In this document: positions 9,335 to 18,144 of the stretch, one piece after another
Layout: each line of letters starts with the position of its first letter
Position numbering within the stretch: position 1 is the stretch's first letter
NCBI GenBank assembly: GCA_947486785.1
Contig: CANKUU010000008.1
Coordinates: forward strand, 62,001 to 126,000
Reading direction: 5' to 3'
Source of the DNA: an uncultured Flavobacteriaceae bacterium
GTDB lineage: Bacteria > Bacteroidota > Bacteroidia > Flavobacteriales > Flavobacteriaceae
Length of the DNA stretch: 64,000 nt
Position numbers and translations under genes: made by a program
The notes under the pieces: generated by a model
Told to the model about the DNA's origin: nothing
The model's input: only the letters and a program-made list of their open reading frames with translations
Database searches by the model: none

Positions 9335-9450
9335 CGTTCATCTTACGAATTTGTTAAAATTTACGTCTTTAAAGATCTAAAGTGCATTTTATCCCGTAAA
9401 TTATACTGAACATCGTATTTTTACGTTGTAAAGTTTAAAGAGGCGAACTA

Positions 9451-9618
9451 ATGTTAACATTTTTTACCATTTTATTTAGCATTTTAGGTTTAAATATCAT
9501 CTTAATGATTCTTAGCCTTAGAAACTCAAATAAAAACCCCAAAAAAAAAGAAGGTACCACACCCTCTAAAGTATATCCAATAGATATAATCTCTTCTAAA
9601 TACAAAAAAGCAGTATAG
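9451..9618 (+). CDS. Short single-span membrane protein (55 aa)
   Basis: ATG at 9451 is preceded by AAAGAGGCG, a plausible ribosome-binding site. The frame codes for a hydrophobic N-terminal helix (about residues 2-23) followed by a basic tail with KNPKKKEG and a short C-terminal segment, and it stops 16 bases before crcB. The layout suggests a small membrane protein co-transcribed with the fluoride channel. Its reality rests on the RBS and position only. Confidence 0.45.
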   Translation: MLTFFTILFSILGLNIILMILSLRNSNKNPKKKEGTTPSKVYPIDIISSKYKKAV

Positions 9619-9634
9619 GTTTTTACCTTTAAGC

Positions 9635-10006
9635 ATGAAACAATTAGTACTCGTTTTTTTGGGCGGCGGTATGGGTAGCGTGCTGAGATACCTCATATCA
9701 AAAAATTTCAATCCCTTTTTTCAACATTTCTTTCTTGGAACCTTTTTAGTAAATGTAATCGGGTGTTTATTAATTGGATTAATTTTAGGACTTTCACTTA
9801 AAAGTAATTTTTTATCTACAAATCAAACCTTATTACTTGCAACAGGTTTTTGCGGTGGTTTTACAACCTTTTCTACCTTTGCCTTTGAAAAGTTAACATT
9901 ACTTCGTTCTGGCGAACTCATGTACTTTTGGCTATATTTAATTGCGAGTATTATAGTTGGAGTCTTAGCTATCGCATTAGGACTATGGTTTTCTAGAGCA
10001 CTATAA
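9635..10006 (+). CDS. crcB: Fluoride channel CrcB/Fluc
   Basis: Dual-topology fluoride exporter subunit in the inner membrane, which lowers cytoplasmic F-. The 123-residue, four-helix protein carries the family signatures GGMGSVLRYLIS (11-22), GTFLVNVIGC with the conserved pore Asn (N40), and GFCGGFTTFSTFAFE (71-85) with the phenylalanine ladder and central sodium-site break. A single crcB gene suggests a homodimer inserted in both orientations. I looked for a fluoride riboswitch upstream and saw none. Confidence 0.92.
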   Translation: MKQLVLVFLGGGMGSVLRYLISKNFNPFFQHFFLGTFLVNVIGCLLIGLILGLSLKSNFLSTNQTLLLATGFCGGFTTFSTFAFEKLTLLRSGELMYFWLYLIASIIVGVLAIALGLWFSRAL

Positions 10007-10566
10007 AGTGTTTCTGCAATCTTTCACCTCTTCAAAATATAAATCAGATTAATTAGCTATATTTCTTTATTCGAAAAAATTGAAGCCCAAATCAATCTTA
10101 TAAAAAACCAAACGCCAAGCCCTCTATCGGTTTTTAATAAAAGCTATTTCTTTACATGTTGTTATATACAGCAATAAAAGATACCAGGCACCTACTACTC
10201 CACTTTAGGCTTTACCATTTTCAACGGAAATAACTACCTTCTTTAGTGATACAACTAATTCATTTACCTAAAAACCAAATACAACTTTATACTAAGACCA
10301 AACAGGGTACTCCCCATTGCTGATACTAGAGAGCAAAATATAAATAAAAGCACTTAACTCTTGAGTACAAAGAATTAACGCCTTACACCACACTAGGTAG
10401 ACAAGTGAGCTTGATACACGTTTTAAACCCCTATTAGATGAAATAAAACCAAAGCACCTATTCTAATTAAATTAGCGATAATTAAATTCTCAAAATTCAA
10501 CATTAAAATAAACAAACCCCTCAATACAAAAGGGTCTTTTTAAAATTATATGTAAATATTTATAAA
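10007..10566. other. Gene-poor gap before P-II
   Basis: About 560 bases without a supportable gene. A C/G-rich arm pair near 10515-10540 followed by T residues could terminate crcB transcription. Nothing else recognised. Confidence 0.4.
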
Positions 10567-10590
10567 TAACCCCTACTTTTTTAGGGGTTA
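10567..10590. promoter_or_regulatory. Perfect dyad upstream of P-II/amtB
   Basis: TAACCCCTA, a 6-base spacer (CTTTTT) and TAGGGGTTA form a perfect 9-bp inverted repeat directly before the promoter boxes of glnK. The core ACCCCTA...TAGGGGT resembles the ACCCTA-N7-TAGGGT dyad between GSIII and GSII at 30429, so it may bind a common nitrogen regulator. It could also be a terminator for the upstream region, but the T-run lies inside the loop, not after the stem. Confidence 0.5.
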
Positions 10591-10594
10591 GATT

Positions 10595-10613
10595 TATATT
10601 TGACATATATTTG
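10595..10613 (+). promoter_or_regulatory. Candidate -7 boxes of glnK-amtB
   Basis: Two overlapping-range copies of TATATTTG (10595-10602 and 10606-10613) match the Bacteroidota -7 consensus TAnnTTTG, 23-34 bases before the P-II start. No good -33 TTTG is visible at the right spacing, which would fit an activated promoter. Confidence 0.5.
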
Positions 10614-10635
10614 ATTATCAACAAATAAAATAAAC

Positions 10636-10974
10636 ATGAAACAAATCGAGGCAATTATCCGAAAATCGAAATTCGACGAGGTCAAAAAGGCGCTGCACAG
10701 TATTGAAGTAAATTTCTTCAGTTACTGGGATGTAACTGGTGTTGGAAATGAAAAACAAGGTCATGTCTACAGAGGTATATCCTACAGCACAAGTGACATT
10801 CAAAGGCGCTATTTATCTATTGTTGTATCTGACGAATTTCTAGAAAGAACGATAAACATCATTTTAGAATCAGCATATACCGGCAATGTCGGCGATGGTA
10901 AAATATTCGTTTCCGAAATAAAAGAAGCGTATAGAATACGAACCAAAGAAAGCGGAAGTGCAGGCATCAACTAA
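10636..10974 (+). CDS. glnK: P-II family nitrogen regulator (GlnK-like)
   Basis: Trimeric signal protein that senses ATP/ADP and 2-oxoglutarate and blocks AmtB when nitrogen is ample. The 112-residue sequence aligns with E. coli GlnB/GlnK throughout. The T-loop (about 36-54) contains VYRGISY, with Y50 at the position of the uridylylated Tyr51. The B-loop TGNVGDGKIFV (82-92) and C-terminal RIRTKESG are intact. Placement 27 bases before amtB is the classical glnK-amtB pair, so I use the glnK name by context. A dyad and two -7 boxes precede it. Confidence 0.92.
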   Translation: MKQIEAIIRKSKFDEVKKALHSIEVNFFSYWDVTGVGNEKQGHVYRGISYSTSDIQRRYLSIVVSDEFLERTINIILESAYTGNVGDGKIFVSEIKEAYRIRTKESGSAGIN

Positions 10975-11001
10975 CCGAATCTAACTAAAAAAAAAAAAAC
11001 T

Positions 11002-12243
11002 ATGGACGAAGGATTATTTACCGCAAATAATGTTTGGATGATGTTGGCTACTGCCTTGGTATTTTTCATGCATACAGGCTTTGCATTTTTAGAAATTGGC
11101 CTAACGAGATCTAAAAACACAATTAATATACTATTTAAAAATATTTTCATAATAACTGTAGGGCTACTACTCTATTATGCATGGGGTTTTAACTTAATGT
11201 ACCCTGGTTTTGAAGAAGGCTCTTTAGGAATTATTAAATTCGACTTCTTCAGTAGCTTCGGAATTAGCCCACCAGAAAATGGAATGACTGCAGATTACGC
11301 CAATGGAGGATACACTTGGTGGACTGACTTCTTATTTCAGGGTATGTTTGCTGCCACAGCAGCCACAATTGTTTCTGGCGCTGTAGCCGAACGAATGAAA
11401 ATTGGCTCTTTTATGATATTTACTGTGCTATACATTGGACTGGTTTATCCAATTGTTGGAGCATGGAAATGGGGTGGTGGATTCTTAGACACTTGGGGCT
11501 TTTATGACTTTGCAGGCTCTTCGTTGGTTCATTCCGTGGGTGGCTGGGCGGCTTTGGTTGCCATAACCCTGCTGGGCGCAAGGCATGGAAAATTTGATGA
11601 AGATGGTCAGCTTAAAGCAATACCAGGTCATAGCATTCCATTAGCCACTACAGGTGTACTTATTTTATGGCTTGGTTGGTTTGGATTTAATGGAGGATCT
11701 GTTTTATCTGCAGATCCAGCAGCTACTTCACTAGTACTAGTTACAACAAGTTTATCAGCAGCAGCTGGTGGGGTTGCAGCAATGATACTATCATATATCT
11801 TTTACAAAAACCTAGATCTCACTATGTTCTTAAATGGCATATTAGGTGGCTTAGTGGGCATTACCGCAGGAGCAGATTTAATGTCGCCTAACGAGGCTGT
11901 TCTTATAGGTTTAATTTCGGGGGTGTTGATTGTTTTAGGTATTGCTTTAATTGATAGATTGAAACTGGATGACCCTGTAGGGGCAGTAGCCGTTCACTTA
12001 TTTTGCGGTATTTGGGGCACTCTAGCTGTAGGTGTTTTTGGTTCTAAAGCAAGCATCAGTCAATTAACAGCGCAGTTTTCGGGCATCATCATCATTGGAG
12101 TGTTTTGCTTAATTTCTTCGATGATAATTATTTACACATTAAAAGCTATAAGTGGTATTAGAGTTACTAAAAATGAAGAAATAGAAGGTCTTGACCTTCA
12201 TGAACATGGTATGGATGCCTACCCAGACTTTATGAATGACTAA
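11002..12243 (+). CDS. amtB: Ammonium transporter AmtB
   Basis: Trimeric inner-membrane channel that takes up NH4+/NH3. The 413-residue protein has eleven predicted membrane helices and the conserved substrate-path residues: Asp in DFAGSSLVHSVGG (D169), first pore histidine H177, and the second pore histidine in AVHLFCGIWGT (H332). It has no long cleavable signal peptide. It lies downstream of the P-II gene and upstream of a strong terminator and a porin gene. Confidence 0.95.
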   Translation: MDEGLFTANNVWMMLATALVFFMHTGFAFLEIGLTRSKNTINILFKNIFIITVGLLLYYAWGFNLMYPGFEEGSLGIIKFDFFSSFGISPPENGMTADYANGGYTWWTDFLFQGMFAATAATIVSGAVAERMKIGSFMIFTVLYIGLVYPIVGAWKWGGGFLDTWGFYDFAGSSLVHSVGGWAALVAITLLGARHGKFDEDGQLKAIPGHSIPLATTGVLILWLGWFGFNGGSVLSADPAATSLVLVTTSLSAAAGGVAAMILSYIFYKNLDLTMFLNGILGGLVGITAGADLMSPNEAVLIGLISGVLIVLGIALIDRLKLDDPVGAVAVHLFCGIWGTLAVGVFGSKASISQLTAQFSGIIIIGVFCLISSMIIIYTLKAISGIRVTKNEEIEGLDLHEHGMDAYPDFMND

Positions 12244-12251
12244 TTAAAGGC

Positions 12252-12284
12252 AAACGGAGCGTTTTGCAGAACGCTCCGTTTTTT
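12252..12284 (+). terminator. Rho-independent terminator after amtB
   Basis: A perfect 12-bp stem (12252-12263 with 12270-12281; AAACGGAGCGTT/AACGCTCCGTTT), 6-base loop, then a T-run. Confidence 0.92.
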
Positions 12285-12373
12285 ATAATCCTTTCACAAT
12301 CTAAACATTTCTGCCTTAAAGCAGATCCATTAAAAATAAGATCCTCCGCTGGGAAAACCTAAAATTTATAATT

Positions 12374-13423
12374 ATGAACATGATTACAAAAACAAATTTC
12401 GTAAAAAATATTATCTTTTTACCTATGTTAATTTTAACACAGGTAAGTATTTTTGCTCAAAAAGAAGAAGTTAAAGAAGAAAAAGCAAAAATTACCTTTG
12501 AAGGTAGTGTTGATGCTTATTTTCAAACAAATTTAACCGATTCTGATGCCAATGCACTTTCATTCGGATCTTCTTTTGCAAATCAAACTGGTTTTGCCTT
12601 AGGAATGGCTAATGTTATCGCCGGCTACAAAGGTAAAAAAACAGGTGCTCTTGCAGATCTTGCTTTTGGCCCAAGAGGTTTAGATGCTGTTGGTGGAAAT
12701 ACGGGAATCTTTATTAATCAACTCTATGCGTTTTGGCATGTTTCTGATAAAATTAGCCTAACGCTTGGTAGATTTAATACCTTTTTGGGATACGAGCTTA
12801 TTTCGCCGGTAGAAAACTTTAATTATAGCACCTCTTTCTTGTTTTCTAATGGCCCTTTTTCTCATACTGGTCTAAAGGCAGATTTCAATTTATTTGATGA
12901 TTTTAGTTTGATGCTAGCGGTAATGAATGTAACAGACGAAAACTTTAATTCTGGTATTTTGGCAGGCTCTGTACCTGGAGCATACGCTTTAGGGGCTCAA
13001 TTTTCCTATTTAGGTCAATCTCTTAACCTTTACTATGATGGCAAAGCAAAACTTGGCTTTGAGGTAGATTACACAGGTGGTTTTAACCTGTCGAATAACT
13101 TTTTCTTAGGCATTAATGCGGCCTACGCCGACAATAATGGCGTCGGTTTCTCGGGTGCTGCCTTATACCCACAATTAAAAACTTCAAAAAATTTATCCCT
13201 TGGCTTAAGAGGTGAATATTTTACATCGACAGATGATGATAATAATACAGATAATTCAAGTGTTTTTGCAGCTACGCTAACCGCCAGTTATACCTACGAA
13301 AAATTAATAATTAAACCAGAAATAAGAATAGATTCTTGGAATGATAACAATTTTTTAGATTCTAATCTAAACCCCACCAAAAGCCTCTCTAGCTTTTTAA
13401 TCGCAGCAATCTATTCCTTTTAA
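12374..13423 (+). CDS. Outer-membrane porin (BBP2/OmpL-like)
   Basis: Predicted outer-membrane beta-barrel with a signal peptide (cleavage likely after SIFAQ, about residue 29) followed by a Glu/Lys-rich spacer. The body is built of alternating strands rich in Gly, Phe, Tyr and Asn, contains SLTLGRFNTFLGYELISP (a pattern of the putative OmpL-like porin-2 family) and ends in Phe (AAIYSF), the usual barrel-assembly signal. Its position after glnK-amtB suggests it admits ammonium or other nitrogen compounds; that is inference from context. Confidence 0.75.
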   Translation: MNMITKTNFVKNIIFLPMLILTQVSIFAQKEEVKEEKAKITFEGSVDAYFQTNLTDSDANALSFGSSFANQTGFALGMANVIAGYKGKKTGALADLAFGPRGLDAVGGNTGIFINQLYAFWHVSDKISLTLGRFNTFLGYELISPVENFNYSTSFLFSNGPFSHTGLKADFNLFDDFSLMLAVMNVTDENFNSGILAGSVPGAYALGAQFSYLGQSLNLYYDGKAKLGFEVDYTGGFNLSNNFFLGINAAYADNNGVGFSGAALYPQLKTSKNLSLGLRGEYFTSTDDDNNTDNSSVFAATLTASYTYEKLIIKPEIRIDSWNDNNFLDSNLNPTKSLSSFLIAAIYSF

Positions 13424-13466
13424 AACCAATAACCTACAAAGCACAAATTTTGTGTTTTGGCTAAAC

Positions 13467-14132
13467 CTACTTATCTACACCCATCTTAAATGCCTTTTCA
13501 CCCGCTAAGACTTTTATATTTAAATGGTTTACTTTAGGAACAATGGGGCATGAATACTTTCTATTATACGCACAAAAAGGATTATAAGCCTTGTTAAAAT
13601 CGATGATGATACTATCTCCCTTCGGAATTCGCAAATCAATATACCTACCTCCACCGTAGGTTTCTTCATCATTCGTTAAATCAGTAAAAGGAAGAAACAA
13701 ATAATCCTCTAAATCCTTTTCCTGAATTAATTCTGCGTTCTGATAAATTTCAAGTTGATGTTCTTGCCCATTAAGCATAAAATAAGCTACACCATATACC
13801 ACCTCAGTAAATTTGCGATTCGAAGTCGTCTGCATTTGAAAAGGAACTGCGTTTGGTGTTCGCACTAACTTTGCGTAAACTGCATAATTTGTATCTGGCG
13901 CAAAAAAATCAAGGGCTATAAAGTTTTTTCGATATCTATCGGGCAAAGGTGAGGTTTTCGGGTTGCTAAATTTCTCATTTTTAGCTTTTTGAAAACTTAA
14001 AATATCTTGCAGCCTGTTATCAACAACTAAAGATTCTTGTTTACTTTCTTCATCATGATATCTTTTTCCTTGCTTGCACCTCAAAAAACTAACACTTAAA
14101 ACTAATATAAAAACAGAAACTAACTTTCTCAT
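13467..14132 (-). CDS. DUF1684 lipoprotein
   Basis: Predicted lipoprotein: hydrophobic N-terminus ending in SFLRC (C19) followed by a polar stretch. The remainder matches DUF1684: LDFFAPDTNYAVYAKL, then TYGGGRYIDLRIPKGD, then IDFNKAYNPFCAYN and YSCPIVPKVNHL near the C-terminus. The conserved Asn/Cys/Pro-rich C-terminal block is intact. Function of the family is unknown. It converges on the porin gene and is divergent from the DJ-1-like gene. Confidence 0.8.
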   Translation of the reverse strand: MRKLVSVFILVLSVSFLRCKQGKRYHDEESKQESLVVDNRLQDILSFQKAKNEKFSNPKTSPLPDRYRKNFIALDFFAPDTNYAVYAKLVRTPNAVPFQMQTTSNRKFTEVVYGVAYFMLNGQEHQLEIYQNAELIQEKDLEDYLFLPFTDLTNDEETYGGGRYIDLRIPKGDSIIIDFNKAYNPFCAYNRKYSCPIVPKVNHLNIKVLAGEKAFKMGVDK

Positions 14133-14220
14133 GAGCTAAACTTATTTTACAAAAATACAATTTAACATGAATCGTATTTACAGTTTGTGTTGTACTTTTC
14201 AACCCTAAATATAAAATAGC

Positions 14221-14961
14221 ATGAAAAACTATATCTATTTTGCACTATTAATACTAAGCTTTAGCTCTTGCAACGAAAAAAAACAAGAGCTACCGGAAAC
14301 TTTAGAGAACAAAAGAATACTTCCGCAATTAGTTCCAAATCGCTACAATGTCGCCTTTCTTATTATGGATGGCACGTATAATACTGAATTTACAGCTCCT
14401 TATGATATTTTTCAGCATACGCAATCACGAAAAAATATTAAAGGCATGAATACTTTTACTGTTGCAAATACCCTAAAACCAATTACTACTTTTGAAGGAT
14501 TGCGAATTATACCTGACTACGACTACACTAAAGATATACTACCCAAAATTGATATTTTAGTAGTACCGAGTGCAGAACACCATTTAGATACTGACCTAAA
14601 CGATATCGCACTGCTTAATTTTGTTAAAGAAGTAGATAAAACTGCACAATTTATGACCAGTCACTGTGATGGGGCCTTTATTCTCGCCAAAGCTGGAGTG
14701 TTAAACGAAGTAAGTTGCACAACGTTTCCAAGTGATATTGCATTATTTAAAAAAACATTTCCTCAATTAGACGTAAAAGACAATGTACTTTTCGTTCATG
14801 ATGGCAAGTATATTACTTCTGCCGGTGGAGCTAAAAGTTTTGAAGCTGCTCTGTATTTATGTGAATATTTATACGGTAAAGAGATAACAAAATCAATTTC
14901 TAAAGGGCTCGTTATCGATTGGAATTTAGACGAAATACCAAAACTTATTGTCAACCCTTAA
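14221..14961 (+). CDS. DJ-1/PfpI family lipoprotein
   Basis: Lipoprotein (SFSSC, C17) with a DJ-1/PfpI or GATase1-like domain. It retains the nucleophile elbow: TSHCDGAFILAKAGVL with C149 at the family's active cysteine. Upstream segments YNVAFLIMDGTYNTEFTAPYD and IDILVVPSAEH fit the flavodoxin-like core used by AraC-linked GATase1 regulators, but no HTH domain is attached. Probably periplasmic or membrane-anchored; substrate unknown. Its stop overlaps the stop of the convergent esterase gene by 4 bases. A second DJ-1-like lipoprotein at 47153 lacks the cysteine. Confidence 0.78.
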   Translation: MKNYIYFALLILSFSSCNEKKQELPETLENKRILPQLVPNRYNVAFLIMDGTYNTEFTAPYDIFQHTQSRKNIKGMNTFTVANTLKPITTFEGLRIIPDYDYTKDILPKIDILVVPSAEHHLDTDLNDIALLNFVKEVDKTAQFMTSHCDGAFILAKAGVLNEVSCTTFPSDIALFKKTFPQLDVKDNVLFVHDGKYITSAGGAKSFEAALYLCEYLYGKEITKSISKGLVIDWNLDEIPKLIVNP

Positions 14962-16376
14962 TTTTCCTCAATCGGAACTTTATAGCGCTCTACTTTTAAA
15001 TATCTTGCGACTAACTCATTAAATTCTGGTGTTAACCTAAAAATTGCGGTATTTGGTATGGCATATAATTCTTCTTTATTGGTGTAACCGATTTTTAAAA
15101 GCTCTTCAAGATAAAATAAAGCCGTGCCATAATCTTCTACCTTAGCGCTATTGGAAATAACCTGCATATACGGATCAGGATTTTGAGGATCTGTAATTGT
15201 TTTTAACATGTAAAGAAAAGTTAAAGCTTCTTCATCTAGCGGAACATGATTTAATAACTCATAAACATGATCGTCTATAAGGGCATTTAAAAAGCCTTTT
15301 AAGCGTTTGGCCATATGCTTCTCAAAAACATTATTCCCCGCTTCTAACTTTGCCAATTCTTCTATTTTATACTTCCACCAACCTAAATTATCATAGTTAT
15401 AGGTTGCTACATCTTCCTCAACTAAATAGATGTATTCATCTTTAATAAAATTTTCTATTAAAAATGCCGCATTTCGACTACGATTTTGCTCTTTAAACAA
15501 TGGGCTTTTTCGAATATTTTTCAAATTAGCTTTTAACGAATCAACATCTTTAAAGGTTCTAAAAACATCTATCATTTCGACAAGTAATTTTTCTGTAAAA
15601 AGGGGCTTTCTTTGAGCAAGTAAAGCACTAACCTCCCCCATATTTTTATTAAACGAAACGTTCACAAAATGTTCATCCTCTAGTTCAATACCTTTTGACA
15701 TAGCTGCAATTGTAAAAAATGCTAAAGCTTTGGATAAATATTTAGATTCTGGCCAAACAGATCCTCCTTCAAAAATTAAAAGCTGATTAAAAAATTTTAA
15801 CTTTTTTAGTTCTTTTTGAGTGCTTAACATTGGCCGAAAATTATAATCTTCATTGCCCACAATACCTATAAAATGAAATTTATTTTTAGTACTTAGCACC
15901 TCAACATTTGCTATTGGAGAACCACACGAAATAACACCTGACACACCTTTAATGAAAGAAGGTATTAGCGAAGCCATTCTAGCTCCACTACCAAAACCAG
16001 CAGTATATACCCTGCCCCTTTTAATAGGTAGAAGATCAAAAACCTTATCTAATAATCGACTAGCTATTAAAATATTTTTAGAAAGTGATAAGGTATCATA
16101 ATTATTGTTAGAAGCAGCTAAAATATACCCTTGCTCCTCGGCCGCCTGTTTAAACATACCCACTACTTGCTTACCCCGACCTTGCATATCAAACAAAAAA
16201 ACTACAGGCCATTCTCTAGTTTTTGAAAAATTTTTGGGTAGGTAAATTGCAAAATTTTCTGAAATTGAATCATGTATCGTTAGGTTGTCTGTAACAACGC
16301 CTTTGTATAAGCTAATTTCTTGCGCAGAGAGACAAAAAGAGAAAGATAAAAAGAAAACGATTAATGCTTTTTTCAT
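14958..16376 (-). CDS. Putative secreted alpha/beta hydrolase (esterase-like)
   Basis: Exported protein, start MKKALIVFF with cleavage after CLSAQ; the ten codons before this start are unlikely to be used. The N-terminal half (about 25-220) resembles PHB-depolymerase/esterase-type alpha/beta hydrolases: WPVVFLFDMQGRGKQV and VYTAGFGSGARMA. At the nucleophile elbow relatives usually read GFSGGA; here it is GFGSGA, so the serine is shifted or the protein is not an active esterase. The C-terminal half is helical and TPR-like, with YGTALFYLEELLKIGYTN. Function unknown. Confidence 0.65.
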   Translation of the reverse strand: MKKALIVFFLSFSFCLSAQEISLYKGVVTDNLTIHDSISENFAIYLPKNFSKTREWPVVFLFDMQGRGKQVVGMFKQAAEEQGYILAASNNNYDTLSLSKNILIASRLLDKVFDLLPIKRGRVYTAGFGSGARMASLIPSFIKGVSGVISCGSPIANVEVLSTKNKFHFIGIVGNEDYNFRPMLSTQKELKKLKFFNQLLIFEGGSVWPESKYLSKALAFFTIAAMSKGIELEDEHFVNVSFNKNMGEVSALLAQRKPLFTEKLLVEMIDVFRTFKDVDSLKANLKNIRKSPLFKEQNRSRNAAFLIENFIKDEYIYLVEEDVATYNYDNLGWWKYKIEELAKLEAGNNVFEKHMAKRLKGFLNALIDDHVYELLNHVPLDEEALTFLYMLKTITDPQNPDPYMQVISNSAKVEDYGTALFYLEELLKIGYTNKEELYAIPNTAIFRLTPEFNELVARYLKVERYKVPIEEN

Positions 16377-16440
16377 ACTTAATTTATTAATCAAAAATCT
16401 AGCCAAAATTTGATTCTCGCTAAAAAGGTGGTCAATTGGT

Positions 16441-17265
16441 TTATTCGCCGATAGATCCCATCTCTACACCTTCTGAGTAAGCTACTTTAATATTGTTTTC
16501 ACTAAACGCTTTTTTAATTGCCCTATTTGATTCAAAAACAACCGACCAATATTGATCTGGTTCTACATAAGGGCGAACCAACAACTGAACGCTGTGACTA
16601 TCAAAATTTTGAATACCTACATCGGGCAAAGGATCTTTAACAACCTGTGGAAGCTCAAGTAAGGCATCAATAATAATCTGTTTAACCTTCGGAAAACTCT
16701 CATCATAAGGCATAGTTACCTCTAACTCTAGCCGTATTTTTCCACGCTCTGAAAAATTCGTAACCACCGTTTCGGTAATCATAGAGTTTGGGATAATCAA
16801 AATTTTATTACCTGGGGTTAGCACATCTGTACTAAAAATACCTATTTCCTGTACTTGGCCAAATTTATCCTCTAACTGAATCCAATCGCCAATTTTATAA
16901 GGTTTAAGTGTTAAAATTAATATTCCAGAGGCAAAATTACCTAAACTGCCTTGCAATGCCATACCAATAGCAAATCCTGCAGCTGCAAGTATTGCAAGTA
17001 GGCCCGTTAGGTCTGCACCAATTATAGAGGCAACACCAAATAACAAAGCACCTTTTAAAACAAAGCTGAACGTAGAGCGCAAAAATGGGCGAAGCGTTTC
17101 TGAAACGCTGGCTTTAACTAAAGCTAAATCAATAAATTTTATTACTTTCTTTATTATTTTAAAACCAACCCATAAAATCAGAGCCGCTAATGCTATTTTT
17201 TTAACAAAGGGATACGCCTCTACGGCAATGATTTTAAAATACTCCCCAATTTTATCGATTTCCAT
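16441..17265 (-). CDS. MscS-type mechanosensitive ion channel
   Basis: Small-conductance osmotic safety valve of the inner membrane. Three N-terminal membrane helices; the pore-lining third has the Gly/Ala pattern GLLAILAAAGFAIGMALQG (88-106), followed by GNFASGILILTLKPYKIGDWI and the cytosolic beta domain with GQVQEIGIFSTDV and PNSMI. The 274-residue length is close to E. coli MscS (286). Stand-alone gene in the same direction as the preceding Lrp gene but 300 bases away. Confidence 0.92.
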   Translation of the reverse strand: MEIDKIGEYFKIIAVEAYPFVKKIALAALILWVGFKIIKKVIKFIDLALVKASVSETLRPFLRSTFSFVLKGALLFGVASIIGADLTGLLAILAAAGFAIGMALQGSLGNFASGILILTLKPYKIGDWIQLEDKFGQVQEIGIFSTDVLTPGNKILIIPNSMITETVVTNFSERGKIRLELEVTMPYDESFPKVKQIIIDALLELPQVVKDPLPDVGIQNFDSHSVQLLVRPYVEPDQYWSVVFESNRAIKKAFSENNIKVAYSEGVEMGSIGE

Positions 17266-17569
17266 TTGATAAAATAAAGAATTAAATTTCGCAGCTACAA
17301 ATTACCAAGCAATTATCCTCTATTTTTTAAGCTACCTGTTTAGTTCTTTAACCTGCTGATTGGCTTAAACAGAAAAATTAAATTTGTCCATATTATCGCA
17401 AAGCAAATGTGGCACTGCAATTACAATAAAAAAAAATCAATTGCAGTTTAGAACTATCGCAAACATAATTTATAAGAATCAAAAAAACCGATGCAGATAT
17501 TTGCTTAGATAAAGTAACAAAGAACCGCAGATCATTTTTAAACTATCCACGTATTTAAATACACTAAAG
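17266..17569. other. Gap between mscS and lrp-type gene
   Basis: About 300 AT-rich bases; no gene, strong hairpin or recognised site seen. Confidence 0.4.
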
Positions 17570-18022
17570 CTATTGCTCTGGCATTAAAATAGGGGCATTA
17601 GTTACAACATTAGACAAAATAATATGTGTTCTTGTTTCTCCATACTGAATAAGTTGATCAATAAATAGTTCTAAATGAAACTGATCTTTTAGTATCACCT
17701 CCATAACAATATTCTCATTTCCCGTAATTCTGTAGCAATTAACTACTTCTTTAAAATCTACAACTTTGGTAAGAAAGGGTCTTAATTTACCCATAAAAGC
17801 ACGCAAAGTAATGATAGCTTTTAATTGATGACCTGTTTTAGCATGAGAAACCCTTGCGGTATACCCTTCAATAATCTCCAGGTCTTCCATTTTCTTCACC
17901 CGTTCAGCTACCGCAGGTGCTGTTAGGCCAACCTTTCTGCCGATTTCGGTAAACGAAATACGAGAATTTACCTGCAGCTTTTCTAATATTTTCCAGTTTA
18001 ATTCGTCTATCTTAAAATTCAT
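17570..18022 (-). CDS. Lrp/AsnC family transcriptional regulator
   Basis: DNA-binding regulator, usually octameric and amino-acid responsive. N-terminal HTH (residues 1-60) with LQVNSRISFTEIGRKVGLTAPAVAERVKKMEDLEIIEGY, split here as the two HTH helices and the wing. The RAM/AsnC effector domain follows (about 65-150) with ITGNENIVMEVIL. The 150-residue length is standard. Effector and targets are not evident; it is divergent from the gene at 18145. Confidence 0.9.
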   Translation of the reverse strand: MNFKIDELNWKILEKLQVNSRISFTEIGRKVGLTAPAVAERVKKMEDLEIIEGYTARVSHAKTGHQLKAIITLRAFMGKLRPFLTKVVDFKEVVNCYRITGNENIVMEVILKDQFHLELFIDQLIQYGETRTHIILSNVVTNAPILMPEQ

Positions 18023-18144
18023 AAGTAAAATGAAATAAAAATTAATAATCTAAAGCAAAAGTACTGTTAAACTATTGAATGCAAATTAAAAAAATTAACA
18101 ATGCCCTTAAATTTGTAGGCTAACTTAAGTTTAAATTAAAGAAA

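Noticed and set aside
9335-9634. Fluoride riboswitch upstream of crcB
   Set aside because: The GGNGAUGG and CUGAUGA-type conserved blocks are absent.
13438-13462. Terminator between porin and DUF1684 genes
   Set aside because: CACAA/TTGTG stem is only 5 bp with weak T-runs; too weak to call.
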